DNA of 64,000 nucleotides from Legionella sp. (GTDB lineage Bacteria; Pseudomonadota; Gammaproteobacteria; Legionellales; Legionellaceae). Under the pieces are notes generated by a model. That model had not been told where the DNA came from. It was given only the letters and a program-made list of their open reading frames with translations, and did no database searches. The stretch lies in the NCBI GenBank assembly GCA_013697625.1, contig JACCWN010000019.1:1-64000 (forward strand), read 5' to 3'. Shown piece by piece: positions 49,219 to 57,785 of the stretch (position 1 is the stretch's first letter; every line of letters begins with the position of its first letter). Both the position numbers and the translations under genes were made by a program.

Positions 49219-50106
49219 TTACAGATAGTGATCGATTAATAAAAAAACAAAAAGCAACATCAGATAAACAATAGAAAATTTGAAGGTTTGCATTGCCACG
49301 GTTAATTTTTCGGCTTTATATAAGGTATGAGCCCAATATAAAAATCGGCCACCCAATGTCAATGCCCCAATCAGATAGAAATAAGAACTCATTCCCACGA
49401 TAAAAGGAAGGATACTCACCACTACCAACAAAATTGTATATAAATATATATTCAGTTTTGTAAAAGAAACACCATATGTCACAGGCAGCATAGGGATTTT
49501 GGCATCTTTATAGTCTTTTAAACGATAAATGGCCAAGGCCCAAAAGTGCGGGGGTGTCCAGGTGTATATTATTAAAACCAATAATAAAGCTTGAGGAGCT
49601 AATTCATTGGTAACAGCCGTCCATCCCAACAAGGGGGGCGCTGCCCCTGCCAATCCACCAATAACAATATTTTGTGGGGTTGCTCGTTTTAAATACCCTG
49701 TGTAAATTCCAGCGTAACCGATTAAAGTAATAAAAGTAAGCATCGCTGTTAATTTGTTAACAAAAATGCTCAATATACTTAAACCAAAAACGCCAATGAT
49801 GCCAGCAAACCAAATCGCCTGAGTTACAGACACACGTCCATGAGCCACAGGCCTTTTATGTGTTCTTGCCATAATGGCATCTATACGCCTATCAACCATA
49901 TGATTAATGGCTGCAGCAGAAGCTGCACACAGCCCTATGCCACTGAGGGTGGCAGTGACAAGAGATAATTCTATCCAGCCCGGAGCTGCAAGATACATAC
50001 CGACGACAACAGTCAAAAGCATTAATAATACAACCTTTGGTTTACATAATTCTAGGTAATCGCGCCAGTCTATTTTTGACAAAGGAAGGACAACTTCAGT
50101 GGCCAT
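49219..50106 (-). CDS. cyoE: Protoheme IX farnesyltransferase (heme O synthase)
   Basis: Converts heme B to heme O by adding a farnesyl group; a UbiA-family membrane enzyme also called CtaB. The start at CAT 50104-50106 (MATEVVLPLSKI) gives 295 residues and follows GGAG; the longer frame to 50175 would sit inside ctaA. The first aspartate motif is in INHMVDRRIDAIMARTHKRP, and about nine membrane helices are evident. It overlaps the end of ctaA by 11 bases. Confidence 0.94.
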   Translation of the reverse strand: MATEVVLPLSKIDWRDYLELCKPKVVLLMLLTVVVGMYLAAPGWIELSLVTATLSGIGLCAASAAAINHMVDRRIDAIMARTHKRPVAHGRVSVTQAIWFAGIIGVFGLSILSIFVNKLTAMLTFITLIGYAGIYTGYLKRATPQNIVIGGLAGAAPPLLGWTAVTNELAPQALLLVLIIYTWTPPHFWALAIYRLKDYKDAKIPMLPVTYGVSFTKLNIYLYTILLVVVSILPFIVGMSSYFYLIGALTLGGRFLYWAHTLYKAEKLTVAMQTFKFSIVYLMLLFVFLLIDHYL

Positions 50107-51085
50107 GAGGTTGACTCCTGTAAGTAAATTGAAGCAAGCTGAACAATAGGGCCAGAAGTAAGGCTGCCACTCCATTATGTGCTACTGCTATAGGAAGAGG
50201 TAATAAATAGGTAACATTCAGAACACCCAGTATGAATTGTAACAAAACCAAGAATACCATGAGCAAGGCGCCTGTTCTTATTTTTCTTCCTCTAGCCTTA
50301 GTCAATATAAGTGAGGAAAGTATTAAAATGTAACTGGCTGTGATGATGGCTCCAAGACGATGGATGTATTGAATTGTAACACGCACCTCATTTTCCAAAA
50401 TGCCCCCTTGATAATTCACTCCAAAGCTTGAAAATAGATTAAATCCTTTCATAAAAAATAATTTTGGAAACCAAACCCCATTGCAGGTTGGAAAGCCAAT
50501 ACATGCAAGCCCCGCATAGTTGGAGCTAACCCACCCCCCAAGTGCAATTTGCAATAGGACAATAAAAAACCCCACACTCAACCAAAGTCGCCAGCCCCTG
50601 TGATCTTGTTCAGTGCTTATCGCTATTTGGGTAAACAGTCGACATAAAAATGAAAAGATAAGCATACCCCCAATCAAATGACCCATTACAACCACGGGAA
50701 GCAATTTTAAAGTGACTGTCCACATGCCCAAGATAGCCTGGAAAACAACCAACAATACAAGGGCTATCGCAAGTGACCTTTGTTGTTTATTGCCAATTGT
50801 AAACCATCCGATGAATACAATGAGCAAAGCTAAAGTACCAGCTGCATAGCGATGTGCCATTTCAGTCCAAGCTTTACGATTTTCAAGGGGTAGGTCTGGA
50901 TATTGGGATTGTGCACTATGAATCTTATCAACCGTGCTGGGAGGGGCCATCTGCCCATAACAGCCGGGCCAATCTGGACAACCCAGCCCAGCATCTGTGA
51001 GTCTTGTATAAGCCCCTAACATAACTACGAATAAAGCCAAGGCAATCGCAAGTAGCAGGGTCCAACGTAATAAAGTCCTTTGCAT
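50096..51085 (-). CDS. ctaA: Heme A synthase (COX15/CtaA)
   Basis: Oxidises heme O to heme A for aa3-type oxidase. 329 residues with about eight membrane helices and the conserved GAYTRLTDAGLGCPDWPGCY segment near the N-terminus; further heme-binding histidines occur in TEMAHRYAAGTL, MGHLIGGML, QYIHRLGA and AVAHNGVAA. Its presence implies an aa3-type cytochrome c oxidase. Confidence 0.95.
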   Translation of the reverse strand: MQRTLLRWTLLLAIALALFVVMLGAYTRLTDAGLGCPDWPGCYGQMAPPSTVDKIHSAQSQYPDLPLENRKAWTEMAHRYAAGTLALLIVFIGWFTIGNKQQRSLAIALVLLVVFQAILGMWTVTLKLLPVVVMGHLIGGMLIFSFLCRLFTQIAISTEQDHRGWRLWLSVGFFIVLLQIALGGWVSSNYAGLACIGFPTCNGVWFPKLFFMKGFNLFSSFGVNYQGGILENEVRVTIQYIHRLGAIITASYILILSSLILTKARGRKIRTGALLMVFLVLLQFILGVLNVTYLLPLPIAVAHNGVAALLLALLFSLLQFTYRSQPHGH

Positions 51086-51634
51086 TTAATCTGCCTTATT
51101 TTTTACTGTATTTAATAACAACTTCAAATCTGTATACACATCATCCGGCTGGACCCCTTGTTTATAGCCCAAAATCAAATAATTATCAGGATTTGCTATA
51201 AATACCCTGACATTGGAGGACAAGGCTGTCAATTTTTTCACTTCAGGAGAAGATAAAACAGTTACATTGATTTTTTGTTGTTTTAATAAGTAGCTCAAAT
51301 TATCCATAATTAAAGTCTTTTTTTCATCTACAAGGAGCGATTGACTGACTTCATAATATTTTCTTCCCAAAGCCACTCGGATTCGAGATAAGCTATCTAA
51401 TTGTTGCAAGCAATTTGTATCACAATTTTGTGGCGATAAAAAAACAAGCTTCCATTTATTATCCTTGTCCAAGGTCTTTAGTAGCAATGGATGCTTAAGT
51501 AACACCCCTCTATTTACTTTGGATTCACCTAAGTAACTTGGATGTCTATAAAAAAAATACGCACCAACCCCTGGAGCAATAAATAAGAGTGCTAGTAGTA
51601 CTAAAACAAAATAGGATCTGATTCGTTTATTCAT
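51086..51634 (-). CDS. Small membrane-anchored thioredoxin-like protein of the oxidase assembly cluster
   Basis: 182 residues with one N-terminal membrane helix (about 8-29) and a periplasmic domain containing LVFLSPQNCDTNCLQQLDSL, a CxxxC like that of Sco proteins but without the distal histidine context. This unnamed gene commonly lies between surf1 and ctaA in gammaproteobacteria. Likely helps copper or redox steps in oxidase assembly; that role is inferred from context. It overlaps surf1 by 8 bases. Confidence 0.75.
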   Translation of the reverse strand: MNKRIRSYFVLVLLALLFIAPGVGAYFFYRHPSYLGESKVNRGVLLKHPLLLKTLDKDNKWKLVFLSPQNCDTNCLQQLDSLSRIRVALGRKYYEVSQSLLVDEKKTLIMDNLSYLLKQQKINVTVLSSPEVKKLTALSSNVRVFIANPDNYLILGYKQGVQPDDVYTDLKLLLNTVKNKAD

Positions 51635-52352
51635 TTTTTTTCTTCACATTTAAGGCAATAAAAAGTATTAAAACAGTAAAGGCCATCGCAAACCATTGAA
51701 AGGCATATCCTAAATGCCGCTGGAACGGCATTGATACAATGGCCCAATCCCGAACAAATCCATGCGCATCTTGCTTATCTAGGCGCATGATAAACGGATA
51801 GCTTTCTTTTTGCAAAATTTGGGCGATTAATTGAGTGTCAACAGTTTCAAGGATGGCCAAATCTTTATTCTTTGTTTCTATGACTTTTCCTAAAACCCAT
51901 TGATTTTTGTTCGGATAGTATACTGTACCTTGCAGTTGTTGTGTTCCATCTGGTGTTTTAATCTTAGGAAATATCTGCCGCTGGCCTTTATCCACCGGCA
52001 CCCAGCCTCTGTCTATTAAAATCACCTTATGATTGGCTAACACCATTGGTGAAAGCACATCATAACCAAATTGATGTTGGTGATGTTGGTTATCAAGCAA
52101 AAAAACATGCTTTAAAAAATGGCCTTGGACACCCAGGCGTTGATACTGAATGGGATTTGATTTTTGTCCATCCCACTGCATTGGTTGTTGGACAGATTGT
52201 AGCTTTGCAGCTTTTAGCATGGCTTTTTTCTCATCGGCTCTATGAAGCTGCCAAAACCCAAGTCGTGTAAACAAACTTATACATAGTAATGAAATAAGAA
52301 TTGTTAACCAACTGGGGGTGAAACGTACATTAAAACAGGTTAAACTAGGCAT
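51627..52352 (-). CDS. SURF1-family cytochrome oxidase assembly protein
   Basis: Helps insert heme A into cytochrome oxidase subunit I. 241 residues with the SURF1 layout: membrane helices near each end (about 14-31 and 217-235) around a periplasmic domain containing FTRLGFWQLHRADEKKAML, RGWVPVDKGQR and a HLGYAFQWFAMA segment before the second helix. First gene of the minus-strand assembly cluster. Confidence 0.93.
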   Translation of the reverse strand: MPSLTCFNVRFTPSWLTILISLLCISLFTRLGFWQLHRADEKKAMLKAAKLQSVQQPMQWDGQKSNPIQYQRLGVQGHFLKHVFLLDNQHHQHQFGYDVLSPMVLANHKVILIDRGWVPVDKGQRQIFPKIKTPDGTQQLQGTVYYPNKNQWVLGKVIETKNKDLAILETVDTQLIAQILQKESYPFIMRLDKQDAHGFVRDWAIVSMPFQRHLGYAFQWFAMAFTVLILFIALNVKKKNE

Positions 52353-52425
52353 TGTTTATCAGTTGCTCAATTGTTTAGTAGGCAGCTAATCCCAATAGGT
52401 GTTAGCAATTGTGGGAGTATAACAA

Positions 52426-52629
52426 ATGATTACTAAAATATTTATCATTTTTATTATGATTGTTATTGCAATTTCTTTAGGGTCTGGACTCATTTATCTT
52501 ATGCGGGATGGTGACAACTCAAAAAGAACAGTAAAGGCGCTAACCATACGAGTGGCCATCTCCGTGATTTTATTTTTATTTTTATTGTTAGCCTTTCATT
52601 TCGGATTTATAAAACCCCATGGTGTTTAA
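52426..52629 (+). CDS. Twin-transmembrane protein (DUF2909-like)
   Basis: 67 residues with two membrane helices (about 4-25 and 42-61) and a short charged loop YLMRDGDNSKRTVKALTIR. Genes of this type are usually found next to surf1 in oxidase clusters; here it is divergent from surf1. Function unknown. Confidence 0.75.
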   Translation: MITKIFIIFIMIVIAISLGSGLIYLMRDGDNSKRTVKALTIRVAISVILFLFLLLAFHFGFIKPHGV

Positions 52630-52667
52630 AGATGTTACTCATTTTGGTCTTATTTAAGGAATAAAAC

Positions 52668-53123
52668 ATGCGCTTTTTATTCATAGGTATAATGTTTATA
52701 AGTGGCTACCTGTTTGCAGATACCATTAATAATTATATGAATATTGCTAATAATATACCCCAAATGGAAATTAAAGCAGATCCACAAGCACAAGCCTGGG
52801 CAAGGTCAGCTCGGCATGTCATCACCATCACCTGTGAGAGTATTGCTGAAACAATCATACAAGCAAATGAAGCTGCCAAAAGTCAGGGGAAACCATTGTA
52901 TTGTATGCCTCCAGGAGTACAGTTGAACGCCTTGGTATTAAACGAACTAATCATACAAACTTATAAAGAGCTTTCAAGCCAACAAAGCGATAAAGACAAA
53001 ATGACCATCTCACAAATAGCTTGGTTAGGTATCCATAAAAAATACCCCTGTGATACTCAGACCAATAGTCAAGCCCTGGGTGCGTTAAACAATATGGCGC
53101 ATGTAGCAGCGAACACGTATTAG
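52668..53123 (+). CDS. Secreted Rap1a/Tai-like small cysteine protein
   Basis: 151 residues with a signal peptide (about 1-17, ending LFA) and cysteines at 56, 80 and 127 in the pattern ITCESI...LYCMPPG...KKYPCDT. This resembles the Rap1a/Tai immunity-protein family, which in bacteria either protect against type VI effectors or serve other periplasmic roles. No cognate toxin gene is seen nearby. The assignment is tentative. Confidence 0.45.
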   Translation: MRFLFIGIMFISGYLFADTINNYMNIANNIPQMEIKADPQAQAWARSARHVITITCESIAETIIQANEAAKSQGKPLYCMPPGVQLNALVLNELIIQTYKELSSQQSDKDKMTISQIAWLGIHKKYPCDTQTNSQALGALNNMAHVAANTY

Positions 53124-53224
53124 CCTGCACCTGGAATCGATGCTATGTTTGAAGCGGTTGGAAAATCATTAAGATATAGTGAAATAGGTAGGTAATTAGT
53201 CGGTAATTAGGTCTGATTCCGCTG

Positions 53225-53749
53225 TTATCCATTGATGGCCTGTTTAAGTGTTTCTGTAGCTATGGTTAAGCGTTTCTCAATCTCACCAAGTTCTGTTTGT
53301 ACTGACAACATGCCATGAACATTGGTAGAGCATCTCATGTGTTCTACCGTCTTCATCATCGCTTGTTGCTGGGTAAATAGAGTACTGATGTCTTTTTCTA
53401 GAGATTGTATCCATTGTTGCCTGGTACTTATCACTTCTATCCCAAATTGTCTTTTTTCATCTGGTTTGGTTTTATGACCTTGAATCTGACACACAGTGAC
53501 TAAAACGTTGATTTTTCTTTGCACTCTTTTTGCAATATAGGATGCTCTGGGTTCATTGCTTTGAAGAGCTAAGGCTTTAAGATCTGATTTAATCTCATGA
53601 ATGCAATCTTTAGCTGTTAACCCTACTCTTGAAATGAATAAACCTGGAGGTAACATTTGGGCACTAAAAGTGGTAAGACGGCAGATTTTCCACTCGAGCT
53701 CAGGTAAGCGACAGGATAAATCTTCTAATATATCTTTGATTACTTCCAT
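53225..53749 (-). CDS. PriC-like primosomal protein (tentative)
   Basis: 174 residues, all helical, no signal peptide. The spacing of LFISRVGLTAKDCIHEIKSD, SYIAKRVQRKINVLVTVCQI, ISTRQQWIQSLEKDI and LGEIEKRLTIATETL follows the pattern of PriC (replication restart): an early Phe/Leu core, the 'FLAEKLxxQIxAL' element and a C-terminal 'E-x-R-L' helix. Weak conservation makes this a suggestion. It lies just downstream of the antiporter gene, unrelated in function. Confidence 0.45.
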   Translation of the reverse strand: MEVIKDILEDLSCRLPELEWKICRLTTFSAQMLPPGLFISRVGLTAKDCIHEIKSDLKALALQSNEPRASYIAKRVQRKINVLVTVCQIQGHKTKPDEKRQFGIEVISTRQQWIQSLEKDISTLFTQQQAMMKTVEHMRCSTNVHGMLSVQTELGEIEKRLTIATETLKQAING

Positions 53750-53767
53750 TTTAACTCTAATTGAACA

Positions 53768-55180
53768 TTATACTGAAGGTTCTAAACTTTGTTTAGCTTC
53801 TCTTCTAGATTGTAACCAATTACTTATAAAAGGAGGAGAACACATCACAAGTAACCCGATTATTAAAGTACTTTCATAGCGGCTGATACTGCCCACATTG
53901 ATACCATCAGGCGGTATAAAACTGACAGCTAAGGTTGTTACTACACCAACAATACCTAGACCTGCTATAAAAAGCATCCCTGGTAGACCACCGGGGATTT
54001 TAAAAGGTCTGGATTGATTGGGTTGGCTCAAACGTAATTTAATGGCGGTAATGAACATAACAAAATACATGAGCATATAAAGTTGTGCGGCCAAAGCCGT
54101 CAGTAGCCAATAAGATCCATTCACACTGGGCATAAACAAAAATAAAGCCGACAAGAGGGTTACAATGCTGGCTTGGGTATATAACATAACCACTGGTGCA
54201 CCATTGGCATTTGTTTGTTGAAAAATCACAGGCAAGTTACCATCTTCTGCTGCTACCAATAATCCCTTCGTTGGCGCAATGATCCAATTACTCACCCCAC
54301 CAAGTCCACCTAAAACCAACATCAGGGCAATGAATGGCATCATCCAACTCATATGATACCTTAAAAAGAAGGCTTCAAAAGCTTGCATAATCCCTGCGAC
54401 CAAATTAATGTCTTTCCCTGGAAGAACAACAGCTATTGCCAAAGACCCTAATATTAAAGTGCTCAATATAATACCAACAGAGTAAATCATTGCACGTGGA
54501 AACGCTTTTTGTGGGTTTTCAACATCATTGGCATGAACAGTGGCTATTTCTATCCCGCAAAATGACATGATAATCGCGGTTAATGAAACCCATACTGACT
54601 TATCGCTGATATGAGGTACGATGCTAGGGAGGTCTAAACGAATTTGTAAGGGATTGCCCTGACTAATCCAGACCGCGCTTAGACCAATGATCAGAGACAT
54701 AGGCAAAAGCAGACCTGCTAATGAACAAAATGAACTAAAACGAGCAGATGATTTCATCCCCCGCAAATTTAAAAAGGTGGCACCCCAAAAAGCACTGACT
54801 ATCACAGCCCAGAGGAAATAGGGATTGCTGGTCAAGGTGGGATTTATCAGATAACCTATAGTGCCTGCTACAAAAGACAAGATGGTAGGATACCAAATGA
54901 CATTTTCTATCCATTGAAGCCAAATAGCTAAGAATCCTGATCGTTTGCCAAAAGCTTCCTTTACCCAAATATAGATCCCACCTTGCTTGGCCCATCCTGA
55001 AGCTAATTCAGCTGAAACCAAAGCCGTGGGTATTAAAAAAAATAATGCGCCTAGGATAAAATAGAAAATAAGTTGACTGCCAAACAGAGCGGTAGCTGGT
55101 AAATTTCGAATACTGTCTACTGAGCCCACGGTTATCATTGTTAGGCTAAAAATACTCAAAGTATGTTTTTTAGTGCTCAT
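53768..55180 (-). CDS. Amino acid antiporter of the APC superfamily (glutamate:GABA type)
   Basis: 470 residues with 12 membrane helices and the APC fold. Similar to GadC-type antiporters: the first helix carries TMITVGSVDSIRNLPATALFG, and there are a GGIYIWVKEAFGKRSGFLAIW block and the LGGLGGVSNWIIAPTKGLL segment. Legionellales rely on amino acids for carbon and often encode several of these, so it may serve nutrition or acid resistance. AAGGA precedes the ATG and a PmrA-box-like promoter lies upstream. Confidence 0.85.
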   Translation of the reverse strand: MSTKKHTLSIFSLTMITVGSVDSIRNLPATALFGSQLIFYFILGALFFLIPTALVSAELASGWAKQGGIYIWVKEAFGKRSGFLAIWLQWIENVIWYPTILSFVAGTIGYLINPTLTSNPYFLWAVIVSAFWGATFLNLRGMKSSARFSSFCSLAGLLLPMSLIIGLSAVWISQGNPLQIRLDLPSIVPHISDKSVWVSLTAIIMSFCGIEIATVHANDVENPQKAFPRAMIYSVGIILSTLILGSLAIAVVLPGKDINLVAGIMQAFEAFFLRYHMSWMMPFIALMLVLGGLGGVSNWIIAPTKGLLVAAEDGNLPVIFQQTNANGAPVVMLYTQASIVTLLSALFLFMPSVNGSYWLLTALAAQLYMLMYFVMFITAIKLRLSQPNQSRPFKIPGGLPGMLFIAGLGIVGVVTTLAVSFIPPDGINVGSISRYESTLIIGLLVMCSPPFISNWLQSRREAKQSLEPSV

Positions 55181-55220
55181 TCATGTCCTTCAATACAGCC
55201 AACTCGTCAAATGCAATATA

Positions 55221-55253
55221 ATTATATAGAATTAAGCTTAAGGAAAACTTAAT
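55221..55253 (-). promoter_or_regulatory. PmrA-box-like repeat and -10 box of the antiporter gene
   Basis: On the plus strand CTTAAG-GAAAA-CTTAAT (55237-55253) fits YTTAAK-N5-YTTAAK. On the minus strand it is followed 10 bp later by a consensus TATAAT (plus-strand ATTATA, 55221-55226), 40 bp before the antiporter ATG. The rest of the 55181-55568 gap is A+T-rich with a 7-bp hairpin at 55517-55540 and no gene. Confidence 0.45.
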
Positions 55254-55516
55254 AATCGCATAAAAAATACACAAATTCGGGGTAAAGGTATCTAAACTAC
55301 ATTATAAATTTAAAATGCATACATATTAAATCAAAATGCTACGCTAATAAGTTTCATTCATGAAGCCAAATTTTATAAGTTTGTTAAAATAACATAATTT
55401 GCTAAGAAAATCTCAGGCTTTTGAACTCTTAAAATAATTCTTCTTTGAATTCTGGACTGTAATCTTTTGAATTTTAGTAATAAATATTCTAGTAAACACA
55501 TAGGAAGTAAGGTAAA

Positions 55517-55540
55517 TTAACCACGGCCAATTATGGTTAA
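55517..55540 (+). other. Hairpin in the leader of the beta-barrel gene
   Basis: TTAACCA and TGGTTAA form a 7-bp stem with a 10-nt loop, 28 bp before the chosen ATG. It might affect translation or be an operator. Confidence 0.35.
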
Positions 55541-55568
55541 ACCACGCTTAATAGACAATGGACTTATC

Positions 55569-56309
55569 ATGATAAAAAAAATAACCTTGGTTTCCTTGTG
55601 TACCACAATCACTTTCAACGCCCCCCTATACGCTGGCTCTATGGGTGATATGGATTTCAATAATTGGGGTGCCGTCTTTGTATCTTTAGAAGGTTCTTAT
55701 ACTAAAAATGCTATTGAAAATTTCAATTTTAATATAATAGGAACAAACAATAGTTTTTTTTCTGTCAAGAAAAATCAATTATATGGAGCACGACTAGCAG
55801 CTGGTGCCATAGGTAAACTCATTGATGAATTTGGTGTAAGTGCTGAGCTTGGCTGGGGTTATTATGGACGAACTAAGCTTGATGGTATTGGCACTGGCAT
55901 TTTTGAAACAAACAGAAGCACGCTGAGTGAAACCAATACACTAACTGGTTTTGATTTATTAGTGGGAGCCTCTTTTCTTCAACCTTGTTATAGTTTATTT
56001 CTTAAAGCGGGCGCGCTTGCCCAGACAAACAACGTTAATTTTAACTCAGCATTTTTCCCAACTGCTTTCACCTCAGACAGATTTCGTTTTAAAGCCTCTA
56101 TTACCAGCATATTGCCTGAAGTAAAATTGGGCGGATCTTATATCTTTAATGAGAACTGGGCCTTAACCCTTGCATACATGCATGCCTTTGGTTCTGCATC
56201 AAAAACAACGGCAAATTTTGATCCAGTGACCTTTACATCTAATTTTGATACGAATCTTCGCAATCCTAGTTTGCACAGTGTCATGGTTGGTGTTCAAGTA
56301 TCTATTTAA
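55569..56309 (+). CDS. Outer-membrane beta-barrel protein
   Basis: The start ATG 55569 gives a proper signal peptide (MIKKITLVSLCTTITFNAPLYAG); an in-frame ATG at 55533 would add 12 residues ahead of it. The mature protein (about 225 residues) has alternating amphipathic strands (YGARLAAGAIGKLIDEFGVS, SAELGWGYYGRT, LALAYMH-type strands) and ends in VMVGVQVSI, with the hydrophobic terminal strand typical of barrels of the OmpA/porin-like small class found in Legionella and Coxiella. No specific family is recognised. Confidence 0.7.
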   Translation: MIKKITLVSLCTTITFNAPLYAGSMGDMDFNNWGAVFVSLEGSYTKNAIENFNFNIIGTNNSFFSVKKNQLYGARLAAGAIGKLIDEFGVSAELGWGYYGRTKLDGIGTGIFETNRSTLSETNTLTGFDLLVGASFLQPCYSLFLKAGALAQTNNVNFNSAFFPTAFTSDRFRFKASITSILPEVKLGGSYIFNENWALTLAYMHAFGSASKTTANFDPVTFTSNFDTNLRNPSLHSVMVGVQVSI

Positions 56310-56390
56310 ACTGTTTTATTCTTCAGAGTCAGGGTACTTGGAAAGGCTCATCATGGAATCTCATCCTAACCTTGACAGTAATTCTTTATT

Positions 56391-56912
56391 TTATTGATGT
56401 TTTCTTAAACTATTATTTTGATGTTTTGTAGAAGACTGTAGAAACAACAGTATGAACCCAACAACCAACATTCCAAAGAAGTATAAAGTTGCCCAGGCTG
56501 GCATGGTCATACCGAGGATTTTCGAAGTCTCTTCTGCACAATCACTGGCTCCCCAAAATAAAGCATGAGCTACGGTTTGCCAGGGAAAATAGCGTATCAA
56601 AGTATCAAGTCCTGGCATACATGCGGGCGCCTCACCGATAGGAAGTGATTGTAACCAAAGATGTCTTATAGAAAAATACAATCCAGCGCAGGACATTAAA
56701 ATTTGTAGAATACTCAATAACTTTATCCGTTTATAAGTGATAAGACCCATAAAAAAAATGAATAGTAACAAAATAACGCATAAACGTTGCATCAAACAAA
56801 GGGGGCAAGGGTTCATTTTTTCAATATATTGGTAGTATAAGGAACTCAATAGAACAAAGAGCGTTACTAGGCTTAGGAGCAATTGTATCATTTTATAAGT
56901 TGATTTAGTCAT
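56391..56912 (-). CDS. dsbB: Disulfide bond formation protein DsbB
   Basis: Inner-membrane quinone reductase that reoxidises DsbA. ATG 56912 gives 173 residues with four membrane helices. The first redox pair is C36-P-L-C39 in NPCPLCLMQR; the second pair is in the next periplasmic loop (EAPACMPGLD and GASDCAEE). It overlaps the cytochrome gene by 8 bases. Dot/Icm and barrel proteins with disulfides are possible clients. Confidence 0.92.
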   Translation of the reverse strand: MTKSTYKMIQLLLSLVTLFVLLSSLYYQYIEKMNPCPLCLMQRLCVILLLFIFFMGLITYKRIKLLSILQILMSCAGLYFSIRHLWLQSLPIGEAPACMPGLDTLIRYFPWQTVAHALFWGASDCAEETSKILGMTMPAWATLYFFGMLVVGFILLFLQSSTKHQNNSLRKHQ

Positions 56913-57279
56913 GAGTAGGCAACATGTATTGAATTGCAGCTTTAAGATCCTCAGTTGTACATTCAAAGCAGGTACCTTGGGCTGGCATATTATTTAAACC
57001 ATTCATTGCAGTACTGACTAAATCTTCAATTGTCCTGTTGGTCAAACGTAAATTCCAATCAGCTTTATCGTTGATTTTAGGGGCACCTGCAACGCCATCT
57101 TGATGACAGTTTATACAAAAATGTTCGTAAGTGTTCTGTCCATTGTCTTGCTTATTTGCTATTTTAACTTGCTTATCTAAGGCTACACTATTGGAATCAT
57201 TTGATTGTTGGTTGTGCTCGGCTGTTTGTGCAAAAAAAACAACGCAATACATAGAAAGCACTACAAAAAGAAACTTCAT
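56905..57279 (-). CDS. Cytochrome c5 family monoheme cytochrome
   Basis: Periplasmic electron carrier. The start ATG 57279 gives 124 residues with a signal peptide (about 1-20, ending in AQTA), heme motif C55-I-N-C58-H59 and the extra disulfide CxxC in GTCFECTTED that marks cytochrome c5. The axial methionine is in NGLNNMPAQG. It likely feeds the aa3 oxidase whose assembly genes are nearby. Confidence 0.9.
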   Translation of the reverse strand: MKFLFVVLSMYCVVFFAQTAEHNQQSNDSNSVALDKQVKIANKQDNGQNTYEHFCINCHQDGVAGAPKINDKADWNLRLTNRTIEDLVSTAMNGLNNMPAQGTCFECTTEDLKAAIQYMLPTHD

Positions 57280-57456
57280 ACTCAAACACAGACAAACATA
57301 AAGTCTTAATCATACTTTAAAGTGGTCCTTTTTTCCACTTTATTTTAACTTTAAAAAAATCCCAATTTGCTACAAACTGGTGTTATCTGTTAACTAGTAC
57401 CGCTATCAATAAAATTTATTTTTTCATCTTGTAAAATTTGACCCCTAAATATAAAG

Positions 57457-57624
57457 GTAGCCTGAATTAGACGAAGTCGTAATACAGGTAAAAGCAATGC
57501 ACCAGGTGTATAATTTCAACGTAATTACAAATGTCTTCACAAAGATTGACGGCTTGATTTTAGAAAATTTATTCGGAAATGTGGTGTGTTTTCTAGTATT
57601 ACGACTTCGTCTAATACAGGCTAC
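57457..57624. mobile_element. MITE-like element with 28-bp terminal inverted repeats
   Basis: Positions 57457-57484 and 57597-57624 are inverted copies with one mismatch in 28, starting GTAGCCTG and ending CAGGCTAC. They enclose 112 bp with no coding capacity. The ends and size suggest a miniature inverted-repeat element moved by a transposase encoded elsewhere. No target-site duplication is evident. It lies in the 506-bp gap between the cytochrome gene and an orphan gene; the remaining sequence is A+T-rich. Confidence 0.65.
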
Positions 57625-57703
57625 GAATGGTTGTTTTTATCGCAAATTCTGGCATTTATTCTTTTAATTAAGCCGCATACTAAAAATCGAATGTTAATAT
57701 TGT

Positions 57704-57733
57704 CTTAATTATGAGCAGTTATACTTAATTATG
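57704..57733 (+). promoter_or_regulatory. Direct repeat CTTAATTATG, possible operator
   Basis: CTTAATTATG occurs at 57704-57713 and 57724-57733, spaced exactly 20 bp (about two helical turns), 52 bp before the next ATG. Each copy contains a PmrA-type CTTAAT half-site. Confidence 0.4.
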
Positions 57734-57785
57734 GATGCTTTCAAATAACTTTGAAAGTTGTTTAACATAATTGAGGTTTTTTATT

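Noticed and set aside
53185..53210. GGTAATTAG repeated twice after the Rap1a-like gene
   Set aside because: Too short to separate from chance in A+T-rich DNA.
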